DNA from: a virus
Length of the DNA stretch: 64,000 nucleotides
Virus record (IMG/VR): IMGVR_UViG_3300031823_000004
Span: 1-64,000 of that record
Strand: one strand, 5' to 3'
Under the pieces are notes generated by a model. The model was given only the letters and a program-made list of their open reading frames with translations, ran no database searches and was not told where the DNA came from. The position numbers and the translations under genes are program-made. Each line of letters begins with the position of its first letter. The first letter of the stretch is position 1. Positions 8,742 to 16,213 of the stretch are shown piece by piece.

Positions 8742-9803
8742 ATGTCGCAGACACAGTCCACTCTCCAAGACCCCTTCCTGCTGTCCGAAGGCGCCAAGAT
8801 ACCCGCACAACAGGGGCCTCTCGTCGTCAACCCGCAGTTCGGCAACATCCGCATGGTCACGCCTGTTGCGCGTGGCTCGTACTGCACGGTGGACACCCCA
8901 CGCGTCATTCCCGGATCGAACGACAAGACGCCACGCTATTCGGTGACGCTGATCCTGAACCCGGCTGCCTGCACCGACCTTTACACCGCCATCTGCATGG
9001 TCGCCGATGCGCGTTGGCCGATCGAACAGCGGCCCGACTACCGCAACCCGCAGCAACTCGTCAACGTGTCCGGCAAGGATCTGCTGTTCTGGCCGAAGGA
9101 GTTCGGCGGCCTGCACTACCCCTTGCGCGACGGTAATGCACTCTATGTGCAGGACATGAAAAAGAACGAGGTGTACCGGGGTGCGTTCACCCTGAACTCG
9201 TCGCTGTCCTCGGTTTCGGCGAAGGGTTCCCCGCAAAAGCCGGTGCTGATCGACGAAAACGGTCAGGCAGCCGATCCGCGGCTGTTCTACTCGGGCTGCT
9301 ATGTGCGTGCGCAGATCACCCTTGGCGCCTTCCCGCGCCAGGGCCAGCAGATCCCGAACCGCGGCATTTCGGTGACCCTGAACTCGTTGCAGTTCATCTC
9401 GCATGGACCGAAGCTGGCCGGTTTCGACGGACTCGGCGCGGCACAGGCAGCGTTTGGTGCGGCCGGACCGGCGGCCAAGTCCGGCTATACACCGGAGCCC
9501 GGCTTTGGGCCCAACACGGCGACTCCTGGCTCCGTTCCGCCCGGCACGCCGTACGGCTTCGCCGCACCTCCGCAGCAGCCCGCCGGCGGTCAGCCAGCTT
9601 ATGCGCCACAGGCGCAGCCGCAGGCACCCCAGCAGCCCGGTTATGCACCACAGCAGCCCGGATATGCGCCGCAGCAGCCTGGATATCCGCAGGGGCAGCC
9701 CGCTTATGTGCCGCAGGGCCAGCCGCAGCAACAGCCGGTCTACCCGCAACAGCAGGGGCAGCCGCAGCAGCCGGGTTATGGCGCCCGCCCTCCGGGGGCC
9801 TGA
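8742..9803 (+). CDS. DUF2815/Enc34-type single-stranded DNA-binding protein with Pro/Gln repeat tail
   Basis: 353 residues. The first 225 fit the phage ssDNA-binding family DUF2815 (Enc34-like OB fold): TPRYSVTLILN, then DPRLFYSGCYVRAQITLGAF, then GISVTLNSLQFISHGPKLAGF. The rest is a disordered tail of repeated QQPGYAP and PQGQP units, analogous to the flexible tails of other SSBs that recruit partners. Adjacent to the DUF2800 nuclease, it would coat single-stranded DNA during replication or recombination. The tandem repeats in the tail could vary in copy number between relatives. Confidence 0.88.
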   Translation: MSQTQSTLQDPFLLSEGAKIPAQQGPLVVNPQFGNIRMVTPVARGSYCTVDTPRVIPGSNDKTPRYSVTLILNPAACTDLYTAICMVADARWPIEQRPDYRNPQQLVNVSGKDLLFWPKEFGGLHYPLRDGNALYVQDMKKNEVYRGAFTLNSSLSSVSAKGSPQKPVLIDENGQAADPRLFYSGCYVRAQITLGAFPRQGQQIPNRGISVTLNSLQFISHGPKLAGFDGLGAAQAAFGAAGPAAKSGYTPEPGFGPNTATPGSVPPGTPYGFAAPPQQPAGGQPAYAPQAQPQAPQQPGYAPQQPGYAPQQPGYPQGQPAYVPQGQPQQQPVYPQQQGQPQQPGYGARPPGA

Positions 9804-10294
9804 TCTGGGCTGCAACTGGCCACCGGCCAGCTAGACTAGGCGGTTACGACGATGGCACGCTGGATCGACTGACCGATCTGGCGTGCCGTTTTGTCGACCG
9901 GGTCAGGCCTGCGCGCATGATCTCCGGCATGGCACTCGGCTGGGACACGGCTTGGGCTCGCGCCGCCATGCGCATGGGTGTGCCTCTGGTGTGCGCTATT
10001 CCGTTCGAAGGCCAGGAGCGGCAGTGGCCGGAAGCAGCCCAGCAGTGGTACCGCACCGTACTGCAGTTTCACGCTGCCGAGGTGGTTGTCGCCGCATACG
10101 GCGGCTACACGCCGCAGGCGCTGCACGCACGCAACCGGTGGATGATGGACCACTGCGATGCAGTGGCAGCGCTTTGGGACGAACGGCCGGACGGCGGCAC
10201 CGCGTCCTGCCTGCGCTACGCCTATGCGATCGGTAGGCCGGTTGAAAATCTCTGGGACGAATTTCTGTTGACTTGTGTTGTGCCGTTGCGGTAG
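9800..10294 (+). CDS. SLOG-like (DprA/YspA-type Rossmann) protein with a CTG start
   Basis: 164 residues read in a frame with no ATG, GTG or TTG upstream of the conserved N-terminus. The natural start is CTG at 9800, overlapping the previous TGA (CTGA). From it the protein reads M-I-W-A-A-TGHRPARLGGYD, then MISGMALGWDT, IPFEGQERQWPEAAQ, ARNRWMMDHCD and ALWDERPDGGTASC. These are hallmarks of the nucleotide-binding SLOG fold (TGHRP motif and GGT-type loop). Members bind nucleotide-derived ligands, and phage roles are not established. A later ATG at 9917 would remove the TGHRP motif, so it is rejected as the start. Confidence 0.82.
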   Translation: MIWAATGHRPARLGGYDDGTLDRLTDLACRFVDRVRPARMISGMALGWDTAWARAAMRMGVPLVCAIPFEGQERQWPEAAQQWYRTVLQFHAAEVVVAAYGGYTPQALHARNRWMMDHCDAVAALWDERPDGGTASCLRYAYAIGRPVENLWDEFLLTCVVPLR

Positions 10295-10297
10295 GCT
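10268..10297 (+). promoter_or_regulatory. Promoter-like site with inverted copy of the repeated 14-bp element
   Basis: TTGACT (10268-10273), an 18-bp spacer and a weak -10 TAGGCT (10292-10297). The spacer holds TGTTGTGCCGTTGC (10276-10289), the reverse complement of the element in the promoter at 597. It lies in the 3' end of the SLOG gene and would drive the small-gene block that follows. Confidence 0.5.
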
Positions 10298-10490
10298 TTG
10301 GTTATGCCCGTCGGCGCCTAAGCGCTCCGTCCCGGGTGGAGACGCGACCGGCAGGAGCAGGGACAGGGATAAACCGAGACGGCATGCATGCGCGGCGCAA
10401 CGCTCTCTTTCAGTTTTCGCAACTGGGGAACACGACGCCAGCCGGTGCGATGAGTACTGGGGTTCCGAAAGGGATTGCGGGGTCGATTAC

Positions 10491-10724
10491 ATGCCCGAGG
10501 GCATCTGTCCCGTTCTGCACAGGAGAGACGATTTGTCGAGCAACGCCCGCAGAGAGGAACGCCGCAGAGAGAACGAAGCGCAATACGAGCGCGAGTGCAG
10601 ACAGAGGCAGCAGGCGAAAACGACGTTCGACGAGAAATTCGGTGCGCTTGAAGCAGCGCTGGAAAGGCTTGGGCTGGATCCGTGGTTGTTGCATGAGTGG
10701 GTTTCAGAGGACCGACCGATATGA
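10491..10724 (+). CDS. Small charged hypothetical protein
   Basis: 77 residues from ATG 10491 (GGGG about nine bases upstream), ending in an ATGA overlap with the next gene. The middle is a highly charged helix (ARREERRRENEAQYERECRQRQ). The same frame stays open upstream and reads CDEYWGSERDCGVDY just before this ATG, which looks like coding sequence. The true start may therefore be earlier, although no ATG/GTG/TTG with a ribosome site is evident between 10295 and 10490. Function unknown. Confidence 0.55.
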   Translation: MPEGICPVLHRRDDLSSNARREERRRENEAQYERECRQRQQAKTTFDEKFGALEAALERLGLDPWLLHEWVSEDRPI

Positions 10725-10915
10725 CTGACTATCCGGCTCACATGTGGCAGACAGCCTGTGCCAGTTATGGGCGTGTTGAATCGCTGGAAAAGTATTACCC
10801 GCAGGCACTCGCCGCTAATCCGCTGCTTCAGCACGCTGTCATGCAGATAAAAATGGCCGAGGCGGCAATCGACAGCATCATGTCGAGCCTGGCTGACGTG
10901 GAGAGATGGCAATGA
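10721..10915 (+). CDS. Small hypothetical protein
   Basis: 64 residues, MTDYPAHMWQTACASYG at the N-terminus, joined by ATGA overlaps to both neighbours. It is helical with no cysteine motif or membrane segment. Part of a run of very small, tightly coupled genes of unknown function. Confidence 0.65.
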   Translation: MTDYPAHMWQTACASYGRVESLEKYYPQALAANPLLQHAVMQIKMAEAAIDSIMSSLADVERWQ

Positions 10916-11094
10916 TAGCTGATACTTTGTCGGATGAAGACATCGAAGCGATTCAGGACATGGCGCGCGAGGCGGCGTTGCACTGCGGCCACAATATCGG
11001 CGCGGCGTCGAATCCGTACCAGCCCGGATCGGAACAGGCGGAAATATACGATTTCGCTTTTAGGAGCGCATACGCACGTGAAAACGGTCGCTGA
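10912..11094 (+). CDS. Small hypothetical protein
   Basis: 60 residues starting at the ATG that overlaps the previous TGA; another ATG six bases upstream is possible. Acidic N-terminus (MIADTLSDEDIEAIQDMARE). No family recognised. Confidence 0.6.
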   Translation: MIADTLSDEDIEAIQDMAREAALHCGHNIGAASNPYQPGSEQAEIYDFAFRSAYARENGR

Positions 11095-11230
11095 ACTGGT
11101 GAAACTCGTAATCAGTGTTGCTTCTAAGGCAGCCCTGACAGCGGTAACTGTCGTGGTATTTTTGTACGTCGGGTTATGTACGATTGATACGACATTTGCG
11201 GCTGTTTTCTATCTCTGGCATACAAGATGA
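11078..11230 (+). CDS. Small membrane protein
   Basis: 50 residues from a GTG start with AGGAG about a dozen bases upstream, inside the end of the previous gene. One clear hydrophobic segment (ALTAVTVVVFLYVGL) is followed by a second aromatic hydrophobic stretch. Its stop overlaps the next ATG (ATGA). Likely an inner-membrane peptide of unknown role. Confidence 0.55.
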   Translation: MKTVAELVKLVISVASKAALTAVTVVVFLYVGLCTIDTTFAAVFYLWHTR

Positions 11231-11784
11231 TACCGCACGATCCTGGCGGCAAAGGGCGTTTGCCGCTACTGCCAGGATACATTGGCAGTGCGCGCTTCGC
11301 CGGGGACAACCACGAACACCGTCTATGGCTGTCTCGTGTTCCTGTTAGCAGGCCAGTTCTCGCATCCGAGTATGCCCTATGGATCGGCGTCAACCCGTCA
11401 ACGGCTGGTGTGGACACAGACGATATGACGGTGCGCAAGGACATGGGATTCAGTAAGCGTCTGGGCTTGCCAGCGTATATAAAAATGAATGTCGCCAGCT
11501 ACCGCGCTACCGACCAAAAGCGATTCAATGATCCGGCTATTGAAGTGAACCACCCCAACAATCACCAGCAAATCTGTCACTTTGCTTCTGCATGTGGCGC
11601 AGTCGTGGTCGCCACAGGCAACCCGCATCCCCGGCTGCGGCCGCTCGCGCTCGACCTGTTTGGTATGCTGTGTGACGCTGGCATAGACATGCTGTGCCTT
11701 GGCCTGACGCGTGAAGGCTGGCCGAAGCACAGCAGCCGGATCGGGTACATTACCGAGTTCGAAAAATACAAACCAATCAGGTGA
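11227..11784 (+). CDS. DUF1643 family protein
   Basis: 185 residues matching the DUF1643 pattern: ALWIGVNPSTAGVDTDD, then MNVASYRATDQ, then VVVATGN and LCLGLTREGWPKH. The family is common in phages and bacteria. Its biochemical function is not settled, and its nearness to DNA metabolism genes suggests nucleic acid work. ATGA overlap with the membrane peptide upstream. Confidence 0.85.
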   Translation: MIPHDPGGKGRLPLLPGYIGSARFAGDNHEHRLWLSRVPVSRPVLASEYALWIGVNPSTAGVDTDDMTVRKDMGFSKRLGLPAYIKMNVASYRATDQKRFNDPAIEVNHPNNHQQICHFASACGAVVVATGNPHPRLRPLALDLFGMLCDAGIDMLCLGLTREGWPKHSSRIGYITEFEKYKPIR

Positions 11785-11788
11785 ACGC

Positions 11789-11968
11789 ATGACATGCATC
11801 GTCGCCTATCGTGTACATCGCGGACCGGTTGAATTGATACTGGACGAGTACGGAGAAAATGTGCAGGAGTTCGTTGACCGTGACGACGCGCGGGCGTTTG
11901 TAGACGGCAACCGGCTGTTTCGCTCCGGGCAGGCACTCGTACAAATCATCGAACTGGACGAACTGTAA
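11789..11968 (+). CDS. Small hypothetical protein
   Basis: 59 residues from ATG 11789, placed four bases after DUF1643 and three before the polymerase. Mixed beta-type sequence (MTCIVAYRVHRGPVELILDE). No family recognised. Confidence 0.6.
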   Translation: MTCIVAYRVHRGPVELILDEYGENVQEFVDRDDARAFVDGNRLFRSGQALVQIIELDEL

Positions 11969-11971
11969 ACC

Positions 11972-14900
11972 ATGCACCCGTTCGGTTTCGACGCGGAGAC
12001 ATCGTCTTTCGTCAACCTGAATCTGGGTGCCGACGCCTACACCCGCGACCCTCGCACCCGCTGCCTGATGTTCGCCCGCAAGCCAATCGGCATGAACACC
12101 GCACCACGGCTATGGCGCGAAGGCGATCCGGTGCCGTACGACATGATCGGCCACATAGCGAACGGCGGCACCTTTTCAGGCTGGAACGTCATCGGCTTCG
12201 ACCGGCTGGTCTACCAGCGCATCATGGTGCCGCAGCACGGCTTTCCGCCGATCTCCGACGACGCCTGGAAAGACAGCATGCACCTCGCTGCGGCGGCGAA
12301 CCTGCCGCGCAGCCTGGACGGCTGCGCCAAGGCGGTGGGCGTCCAGCATAATGTGGACCTGAAGGACACCAACCGCATCCGGCGCATCACCGACGCCAAC
12401 CGGACGCCTCTCCCGGCGCCGGTGGGTGAAATACTCGACTACCCGGAGCGGTTCCAGCATATCCGCACGACGCCGCAGTACACTCTGGTGGACGATCTCC
12501 AGTGGCTTGCCGCGCGCTGCATTCAGGACGTGGAGATGGAGGAGCAGGTTTTGCTCCGGCTGCCGCCGTGGCCCAGCATGGAGCCGTGGGTCAGCATGCC
12601 AGCGATCGACCGGCGCATCAACGACCGTGGGGTGATGATCGACCTGCCCCTGGTGCACGGCTTAGCCCACGCCGCAGCGATCGAGACCGCCAGGCTGGAC
12701 AGCATGATGGACAAGCTGACCGGCGGCGAGGTGGCCAAGACCACCAACATCGAGTCGCTGAAAACGTGGCTGGTCGCCCGGAAGGTGGAACTGCCGCTGA
12801 ACGACGTGAAAGCGGAAGACGAGGGTGACGAGGACGAAGAGGATGACAGCGATCCGAAGCCCAAAGGCGGCCGGGAGTCACCCTGGCGGCTGCGCAAGAG
12901 CGATATCGCCGACCTGCTGGCCCGGACAGACATACCGGAAGAGTGCCGTCTGGCGCTTAGCTGGCGGGCCGAGGCGGCGAAGGCCTCTACCGCCAAGCTG
13001 CGCGCAATGGCGCGGATGGCCGACGATGACTGGCGGCTGCGCGGGATCCTGCTGCTGGGCGGTGCCCAACAAACGATGCGGTTTTCATCGGTAAAAGTCC
13101 AGCTTCACAACACGTTACGTGACGCCTTTGCCAATCTGGACGACATTGCCGACACCAACGGGCTGAACACCAAGGCGGACGCGGAAAAGGTGCATCGTCT
13201 GGCCGAGGTGGCGCTCGCCGCGGCGATCGAAGTCGGACGCACCGGCGACGTCGACCTGATGCGCTCGATGTACGACGTCACGCGCCGGGACGCGCAGGGG
13301 CGGTCCTACCACTCCGGGGTGATTGCCTGGATCGCGCGCATGGTGCGCCGCTGCATCACCGTGCGCGACGGCATGCTGCTGCTGAACGGCGACTGGGCGC
13401 AGGTCGAGGCGCGCATCACCGTCTGGCTGTCGCAGCAGACGGACATGCTCCAGGCCTTCGCCTCGGGCGGCGATGTCTACCGGATCGCGGCCGCCGGGAT
13501 CTTCCGCTGCGGCGTCGAGCAAATCACCAAGCTGATGCGGCAAACCGGCAAGGTCTGTATCGCAGAAGGGTCTCTGGTCCTGACCAACCAAGGCTTAGTG
13601 CCTATAGAAAAAGTTACTACTTGCATGAGGATTTGGGATGGTATAGAGTGGGTAGCCCACAGCGGTGCAGTGTGTAACGGATATGCCGATACAATCGAAT
13701 ATGACGGACTCAGAGCCACTCCGGACCATCTTGTCTGGACGGAAGGGCAACAAACCCCGATGGAGTTTGGAGACGCCGCCTCCGGCAAGATCAGTCTCGC
13801 TAGAACCGAGTATCGTGGGAAAGCGCTACGGCTGGGTGACGATTGTATCCGTAGAAAAAAGAGAGGTAAGTCAAGGGAACTGGTACGTCGCGACACGCTG
13901 CGAAGGATGTGGGAGTACACAGTGGACGTATCTGTTCAATTTGGTAAGCGGTCGGTCGAAAGGTTGTCAGCAGTGTTCTCGACCAAGACGAGTTCCGATA
14001 AAATTGGACCGAGTGCTTACGGATGCGCGTATGCGATGTCAGAATGCTACCCATCCGAATTTCAAGAATTACGGAGGCCGCGGCATACAATTTCTTTTTC
14101 CGTCTGTTTTAGAAGCTGGTTTATGGGTCCAAGAAAATCTTGGACCGAAACCAGACAGAGCGGAGTTGGACAGAAAAAACAACAACGGGCACTACGCTCC
14201 TGGCAATCTACGATGGACTACGCGCAGCCAGAATTTACTGAATACCAGGATAAACAGGTTCGTGACCTACGCCGGGAAACAAGTTCCGCTGCTTCATGCG
14301 GTTCACGTCATTCGAACATTGCGTCCGAAATGCCCGTATGCGGACAACACACTGAAGCGTCTGCTGGATGCGTACGAATCGATAGAGGGGTTGCTGAGCC
14401 GAATAGACAAACCGCCACGTACGGCAAAGCCACGTGGCGTGTATGGGACATTCTCAACGCCGGACCCCGAAATCGTTTCACTGTATCTGGACGTTTAGTG
14501 CACAACTGTACACTGGCACTGGGCTTTGGCGGCGGCCCCAACGCCCTGGTTGCGATGGGCTACAATTACGGGCTGCTGATGAATACCAAAGAGGCGGCGC
14601 CGATCGTGCAGGCCTTCCGCGAGGCGAACGGCGCTACCAAGGCCTATTGGTACGCGACCGACGACTGCGCCGCTATGGCCGTCCAGTACCCCGGACGGGA
14701 GTTCCCGGTCCCTCCCCTTGGGCTGGTGACGTATTTCGTGACGCCGGGGGAAGACTGCCTGTGCTGCCGCCTCCCCAGCGAGCGCCTGCTGCGCTACTGG
14801 GCACCGCGGCTGCGGCAAGAGTACTGGGCGGACGGCAACCCGAAAAGCCGCCTTAGCCTTAGCGGGCTGGCGATCAAGGGCAGGGCGGTGTTCCGCCGGT

Positions 14901-15157
14901 CGCTGTACCATACGATCCTGGTGGAGAACCAGGTGCAGGCTATCGCCGCGGACTTGCTGGTGACCGCACTGGGCAACGCCGACCGGAACGGGATATTGGT
15001 GGACCTGCATGTGCATGACAACCTTGCTGCCGAGACGCGCAAGGATGACATAGGATGGAGCCTGCCGATGTTCCGTGAGTGCATGATGGACATGCCGCGC
15101 TGGACCGCCGGGCTCCCCATCAATGTCGATATTGAAGCCGCAGCGAGGTTCGGGTGA
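11972..15157 (+). CDS. Family A DNA polymerase (3'-5' exonuclease plus polymerase) interrupted by an intein
   Basis: 1061 residues; without the intein (529-845) the mature enzyme is 744. The N-terminal exonuclease domain begins GFDAET (D7, E9), with GWNVIGFD and a CIQDVE motif further on. An acidic linker lies near residue 290. Motif A is DWAQVEAR (D474). Motif B is RQTGKV split by the intein from CTLALGFGGG (Phe where Tyr is usual). Motif C is HVHDN (H1015, D1016, N1017), where most Pol I enzymes have HDE. This is the replicative polymerase candidate. The intein must splice for motif B to form. The stop overlaps the next start by one base. Confidence 0.93.
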   Translation: MHPFGFDAETSSFVNLNLGADAYTRDPRTRCLMFARKPIGMNTAPRLWREGDPVPYDMIGHIANGGTFSGWNVIGFDRLVYQRIMVPQHGFPPISDDAWKDSMHLAAAANLPRSLDGCAKAVGVQHNVDLKDTNRIRRITDANRTPLPAPVGEILDYPERFQHIRTTPQYTLVDDLQWLAARCIQDVEMEEQVLLRLPPWPSMEPWVSMPAIDRRINDRGVMIDLPLVHGLAHAAAIETARLDSMMDKLTGGEVAKTTNIESLKTWLVARKVELPLNDVKAEDEGDEDEEDDSDPKPKGGRESPWRLRKSDIADLLARTDIPEECRLALSWRAEAAKASTAKLRAMARMADDDWRLRGILLLGGAQQTMRFSSVKVQLHNTLRDAFANLDDIADTNGLNTKADAEKVHRLAEVALAAAIEVGRTGDVDLMRSMYDVTRRDAQGRSYHSGVIAWIARMVRRCITVRDGMLLLNGDWAQVEARITVWLSQQTDMLQAFASGGDVYRIAAAGIFRCGVEQITKLMRQTGKVCIAEGSLVLTNQGLVPIEKVTTCMRIWDGIEWVAHSGAVCNGYADTIEYDGLRATPDHLVWTEGQQTPMEFGDAASGKISLARTEYRGKALRLGDDCIRRKKRGKSRELVRRDTLRRMWEYTVDVSVQFGKRSVERLSAVFSTKTSSDKIGPSAYGCAYAMSECYPSEFQELRRPRHTISFSVCFRSWFMGPRKSWTETRQSGVGQKKQQRALRSWQSTMDYAQPEFTEYQDKQVRDLRRETSSAASCGSRHSNIASEMPVCGQHTEASAGCVRIDRGVAEPNRQTATYGKATWRVWDILNAGPRNRFTVSGRLVHNCTLALGFGGGPNALVAMGYNYGLLMNTKEAAPIVQAFREANGATKAYWYATDDCAAMAVQYPGREFPVPPLGLVTYFVTPGEDCLCCRLPSERLLRYWAPRLRQEYWADGNPKSRLSLSGLAIKGRAVFRRSLYHTILVENQVQAIAADLLVTALGNADRNGILVDLHVHDNLAAETRKDDIGWSLPMFRECMMDMPRWTAGLPINVDIEAAARFG
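13556..14506 (+). mobile_element. Intein in the polymerase motif B (317 residues, in frame)
   Basis: Block A starts at C1 (codon 13556-13558): CIAEGSLVLTNQGLVPIEKV. Block B has TPDHLVWT. Blocks F and G are VWDILNAGPRNRFTV and GRLVHN, with N317 followed by Cys+1 of the C-extein. All nucleophiles needed for class 1 splicing are present. The 200-odd residues between the Hint halves have no recognisable domain in the polymerase frame. In another frame the same DNA encodes an HNH endonuclease. The stretch is visibly more AT-rich than the flanking polymerase coding sequence, a sign of transfer. Confidence 0.9.
13665..14498 (+). CDS. HNH homing endonuclease nested out of frame inside the intein
   Basis: Up to 277 residues in a frame shifted +1 from the polymerase. 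A zinc-binding N-terminal domain (GKRYGWVTIVS, CEGC and CQQC pairs) is followed by a classic HNH homing core: DARMRCQNATHPNFKNYGGR, AELDRKNNNGHYAPGNLRW and QNLLNTRINRF. The stop TAG (14496-14498) falls within the Hint C-terminal block. Possible starts are GTG 13665, ATG 13683, ATG 13701 or GTG 13812; none has a good ribosome site. It probably cuts intein-free polymerase genes and drives homing. It cannot be produced by simple translation of the polymerase frame. Confidence 0.85.
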   Translation: MQCVTDMPIQSNMTDSEPLRTILSGRKGNKPRWSLETPPPARSVSLEPSIVGKRYGWVTIVSVEKREVSQGNWYVATRCEGCGSTQWTYLFNLVSGRSKGCQQCSRPRRVPIKLDRVLTDARMRCQNATHPNFKNYGGRGIQFLFPSVLEAGLWVQENLGPKPDRAELDRKNNNGHYAPGNLRWTTRSQNLLNTRINRFVTYAGKQVPLLHAVHVIRTLRPKCPYADNTLKRLLDAYESIEGLLSRIDKPPRTAKPRGVYGTFSTPDPEIVSLYLDV

Positions 15158-15543
15158 TGTACGCCACGCTGAAAGAAAACTTTGTCCAGGTTATCGACCC
15201 GGAAAAGACATACTGGTATCGCTACGAAAACAAGGTGTACGCGCCGCCGGTTGACGAGTTCGACCGGGTGTGCGGCGAAGGGTTGATGAAAGTCATCCTG
15301 TATCGCTGGGAAGTGGTCAAGCACACGCCAAAAGGCGTATGGCTGGAACTATGGGGGCAGAAGCGGTTTGTGCTGAACAGATCGCGCAGGCGGTTCGCCT
15401 GCCCCACCAAGGATGAAGCCCGGGTATCGTTCATCGCGCGGAAGACCCGGCAGGCGGGCATTTACGAAGCCCGCGCCAGGACAGCACGACAGGCTGTCGC
15501 AGTGTTCAGCCCAAGCGCGGAAGAGTTGGAGTTATGCGTATAA
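15157..15543 (+). CDS. Hypothetical protein downstream of the polymerase
   Basis: 128 residues from the ATG that shares a base with the polymerase stop; GTG 15154 is an alternative. The sequence is rich in Trp/Tyr and Arg (TYWYRYENKVYAPPVDEFDR, GVWLELWGQKRFVLNRSRRR), suggesting a small beta-fold nucleic-acid-binding protein, but no family is recognised. Confidence 0.75.
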   Translation: MYATLKENFVQVIDPEKTYWYRYENKVYAPPVDEFDRVCGEGLMKVILYRWEVVKHTPKGVWLELWGQKRFVLNRSRRRFACPTKDEARVSFIARKTRQAGIYEARARTARQAVAVFSPSAEELELCV

Positions 15544-15635
15544 GCGGCGACAACGTAGTGCGGCTGGACGACTTCCGCGGTATGAACCGCCTTGCAGGCA
15601 GCGCATCGCCGAAAGCAAAACTGCAACACGTCTAG
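15534..15635 (+). CDS. Very small hypothetical protein
   Basis: 33 residues from ATG 15534 with GGAG four bases upstream, overlapping the end of the previous gene in another frame. Reads MRISGDNVVRLDDFRG. The support is the ribosome site and gene packing only. Confidence 0.4.
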   Translation: MRISGDNVVRLDDFRGMNRLAGSASPKAKLQHV

Positions 15636-15662
15636 GGCCCGTCGCGGGTAGGCCACGGCGAG

Positions 15663-15740
15663 ATGCAGTGTACGTGCTGTCTGATGACGAATAGGGAGGC
15701 ATGGGTGCTTGGTGAATTTTGTCTGGACGTGACCGCGTGA
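15663..15740 (+). CDS. Very small Cys-rich peptide
   Basis: 25 residues (MQCTCCLMTNREAWVLGEFC and five more) whose TGA overlaps the GTG of the next gene (GTGA), the packing seen for real genes here. The CxCC...C arrangement could hold a metal. Weak ribosome site, so the call is tentative. Confidence 0.4.
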   Translation: MQCTCCLMTNREAWVLGEFCLDVTA

Positions 15741-16213
15741 GCAGCTTGTTCAACATGGCGCCGATCTCTGAAGCCGTACAGGCAGAACAGGAGATTACGT
15801 ACTCGCTGGTCGATCTGCCGCGGGCGTGGAACGGCCCCAGGCCGTGGTGCCGGACTTGCGAGGCACCGGTCGAGTGGTGGCTGTGGGATCGCTACGCAGA
15901 CGGCTTCTGGGGGTTCGCAGTGCGCTGTCATGGCGCGATGATGGGCGGCCTTGTGCCGGAACAGGCTCCAGGTTTTGCAATACTGGAGACGTTTTGCGAA
16001 ACGGAGCCGCGGCACCCGCTGGGTGCCTGGTGGTGGGTTGACGCGCACGGCAACCCCATACAGGACAGTGTCGCGTTTAACGCTGCGATGAACACCGGGA
16101 CAGGCTACTTCCGGTCTCCGCTTGGGATATGGCTGCGCAGGCACGCCGACGAAGTCGGTATGGTCCCTCTTGCTTTCATGCTGATGCTTTGGATATGGAG
16201 CCTGATGCGATGA
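15737..16213 (+). CDS. Hypothetical Trp-rich protein with C-terminal membrane segment
   Basis: 158 residues from a GTG start (TTG 15719 is possible). A CxxC (WCRTCEAP) is followed by a Trp-rich stretch and a later cysteine. The last 20 residues are hydrophobic (VPLAFMLMLWIWSLM), consistent with a tail anchor. ATGA overlap with the GT9 gene suggests coupled expression. Confidence 0.65.
   Translation: MSSLFNMAPISEAVQAEQEITYSLVDLPRAWNGPRPWCRTCEAPVEWWLWDRYADGFWGFAVRCHGAMMGGLVPEQAPGFAILETFCETEPRHPLGAWWWVDAHGNPIQDSVAFNAAMNTGTGYFRSPLGIWLRRHADEVGMVPLAFMLMLWIWSLMR

Noticed and set aside
10300-10386. Possible tRNA-like fold after the promoter at 10268
   Set aside because: Acceptor-like ends can pair (TGCC...GGCA) but there is no T arm with a TTC loop and no D arm; treated as leader sequence.
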